Shown: one piece after another, positions 63,220-64,000 of the stretch
Layout: every line of letters begins with the position of its first letter
Numbering within the stretch: the first letter of the stretch is position 1
Assembly (NCBI RefSeq): GCF_023721415.1
Contig: NZ_JAMQVC010000004.1
Location: 186,001-250,000, forward strand
Direction: 5' to 3'
DNA: 64,000 nt
Origin: Galbibacter mesophilus
GTDB lineage: Bacteria; Bacteroidota; Bacteroidia; Flavobacteriales; Flavobacteriaceae
Translations under genes and position numbers: made by a program
The notes under the pieces: generated by a model
What the model was told of the DNA's origin: nothing
The model's input: only the letters and a program-made list of their open reading frames with translations
Databases searched by the model: none

Positions 63220-64000
63220 TTACCCTCCGAAGTCGTCAAAACGAACGTTTTCTGGTGGTACACCGAAATCGTCACACATTTTTTCAACAGCTTTGTTCAT
63301 CAATGGAGGTCCACAGAAATAGAATTCTATGTCTTCCGGTGCGTCATGGTGATTTAAATAGTTATCAATTACCACTTGGTGCACAAAACCTACAAAACCA
63401 TCTCCTTCACCATCCAATCCGTCTTTGACTTTCCAGTTGTCTTCTTCCAAAGGTTCAGAAAGAGCGATATAGAACTTAAAGTTAGGGAAATCTCTCTCCA
63501 ACTCTCTAAAGTGCTCCAAATAGAATAACTCTCTCTTAGAACGTCCACCGTACCAATACGTTACCTTTCTTCCTGTCTTTAAGGTTTTGAAAAGGTGGTA
63601 CAAGTGTGAACGCATTGGCGCCATTCCAGCTCCACCCCCAACATATAGCATTTCCGCTTCACTATGGTTAATGAAGAATTCTCCGTAAGGTCCTGAGATA
63701 ACTACTTTATCGCCAGGTTTTTTAGAAAAGATATAAGACGAAGCTATACCAGGATTTACATCCATCCATCCGTTTTTGTTACGATCCCATGGTGGGGTAG
63801 CAATACGAACGTTTAGCATAATATCTCTTCCTTCCGCTGGGTAAGAAGCCATAGAATAGGCTCTTTCCACAGTTTCAGTATTCTTCATAGTTAGTGGCCA
63901 TAAGTTGAACTTATCCCACTCCAATTGGAATTTCTTAGGATCGTCGTGCTCTTCTGGGTGCGCAGTAATATCGATTTCTTCATATTTTACTTCACATGGT
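63220..64000 (-). CDS. nqrF: Na+-translocating NADH:quinone reductase subunit F, 3' part
   Basis: The frame stays open to the window edge with no stop, so about the C-terminal 260 residues are seen. It includes the FAD site [13 protein letters not shown] near the first third, a flavodoxin-reductase-like [30 protein letters not shown] and the C-terminal [17 protein letters not shown] with DDFGG end. NqrF accepts electrons from NADH and passes them, via 2Fe-2S and FAD, to the Na+-pumping complex. The N-terminal ferredoxin domain lies outside the window. Confidence 0.95.
   Translation of the reverse strand, partial: PCEVKYEEIDITAHPEEHDDPKKFQLEWDKFNLWPLTMKNTETVERAYSMASYPAEGRDIMLNVRIATPPWDRNKNGWMDVNPGIASSYIFSKKPGDKVVISGPYGEFFINHSEAEMLYVGGGAGMAPMRSHLYHLFKTLKTGRKVTYWYGGRSKRELFYLEHFRELERDFPNFKFYIALSEPLEEDNWKVKDGLDGEGDGFVGFVHQVVIDNYLNHHDAPEDIEFYFCGPPLMNKAVEKMCDDFGVPPENVRFDDFGG

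Overview
The window is a stretch of ordinary chromosome from a low-GC member of the Bacteroidota, almost certainly a (probably marine) Flavobacteriaceae. The evidence is the tmRNA with the tag peptide GENNYALAA, promoters of the TAnnTTTG type, a Na+-translocating NADH:quinone reductase gene, an OstA-like LPS-transport protein, many SCxx/ASC-type lipoproteins, a UvrA with the Bacteroidota form of the first zinc module, and a glucosamine-6-P deaminase fused to a PIG-L domain. There is no phage, plasmid or IS element. The unusual material is small: duplications, palindromic repeats, gene pairs of unknown function and one stress operon.

Layout. 1-2.6 kb: 3' end of a DEAD-box RNA helicase and small envelope proteins. 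2.7-6.7 kb: trmH and nucleotide-sugar genes (rfbA, rfbB, a UDP-GlcNAc/ManNAc-type dehydrogenase) on the minus strand. 6.9-9.8 kb: sirtuin, haem-binding protein, DoxX protein and a RelE/ParE toxin-antitoxin pair. 9.9-15.1 kb: acs, an outer-membrane protein, and purC with a second copy of its 3' end on the far side of a lipoprotein gene. 15.3-21.3 kb: FUSC-type membrane protein, uvrA, LOG protein. 21.4-24.2 kb: a tandem array of an undescribed family (FWW...WPP proteins) alternating with 7-TM proteins, with a decayed third copy. 24.6-33.8 kb: fur-purA, an OstA-aminotransferase-TPR run, two DUF368 genes and aroE. 33.9-38.4 kb: amino-sugar locus (nagB-PIG-L fusion, DeoR regulator, Na+ symporter) with a phased operator-like array. 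38.5-41.2 kb: fabH, a saccharopine/alanine dehydrogenase-like gene, a small Tudor-like protein. 41.25-41.95 kb: a candidate 6S-like RNA and ssrA (tmRNA). 42-50.9 kb: ABC ATPase, lipoprotein, MFS exporter, PQQ-type sugar dehydrogenase, tRNA-Pro and a three-gene overlapping lipid-linked-sugar operon. 51.5-57.6 kb: an AraC regulator followed by ten redox/detoxification genes in two transcription units sharing a promoter motif at identical spacing. 57.9-62.8 kb: rpiB-gnd-zwf-pgl (oxidative pentose phosphate pathway) and a YceI lipoprotein. 62.9-63.1 kb: a 21-bp minisatellite. 63.2-64 kb: 3' part of nqrF.

How it fits together: the AraC operon (two AhpD-like proteins, two CPGC thioredoxin-fold proteins, a hydrolase-OsmC fusion, MsrA, GNAT, two small Cys proteins) looks like an electrophile/oxidant response. 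It lies directly upstream of the NADPH-producing pentose phosphate genes. The two best candidates for something undescribed are the FWW/WPP-7TM tandem array (21.4-24.2 kb) and the AraC redox regulon with its shared GGA-N7-CCTACCG(C/T)TA element.
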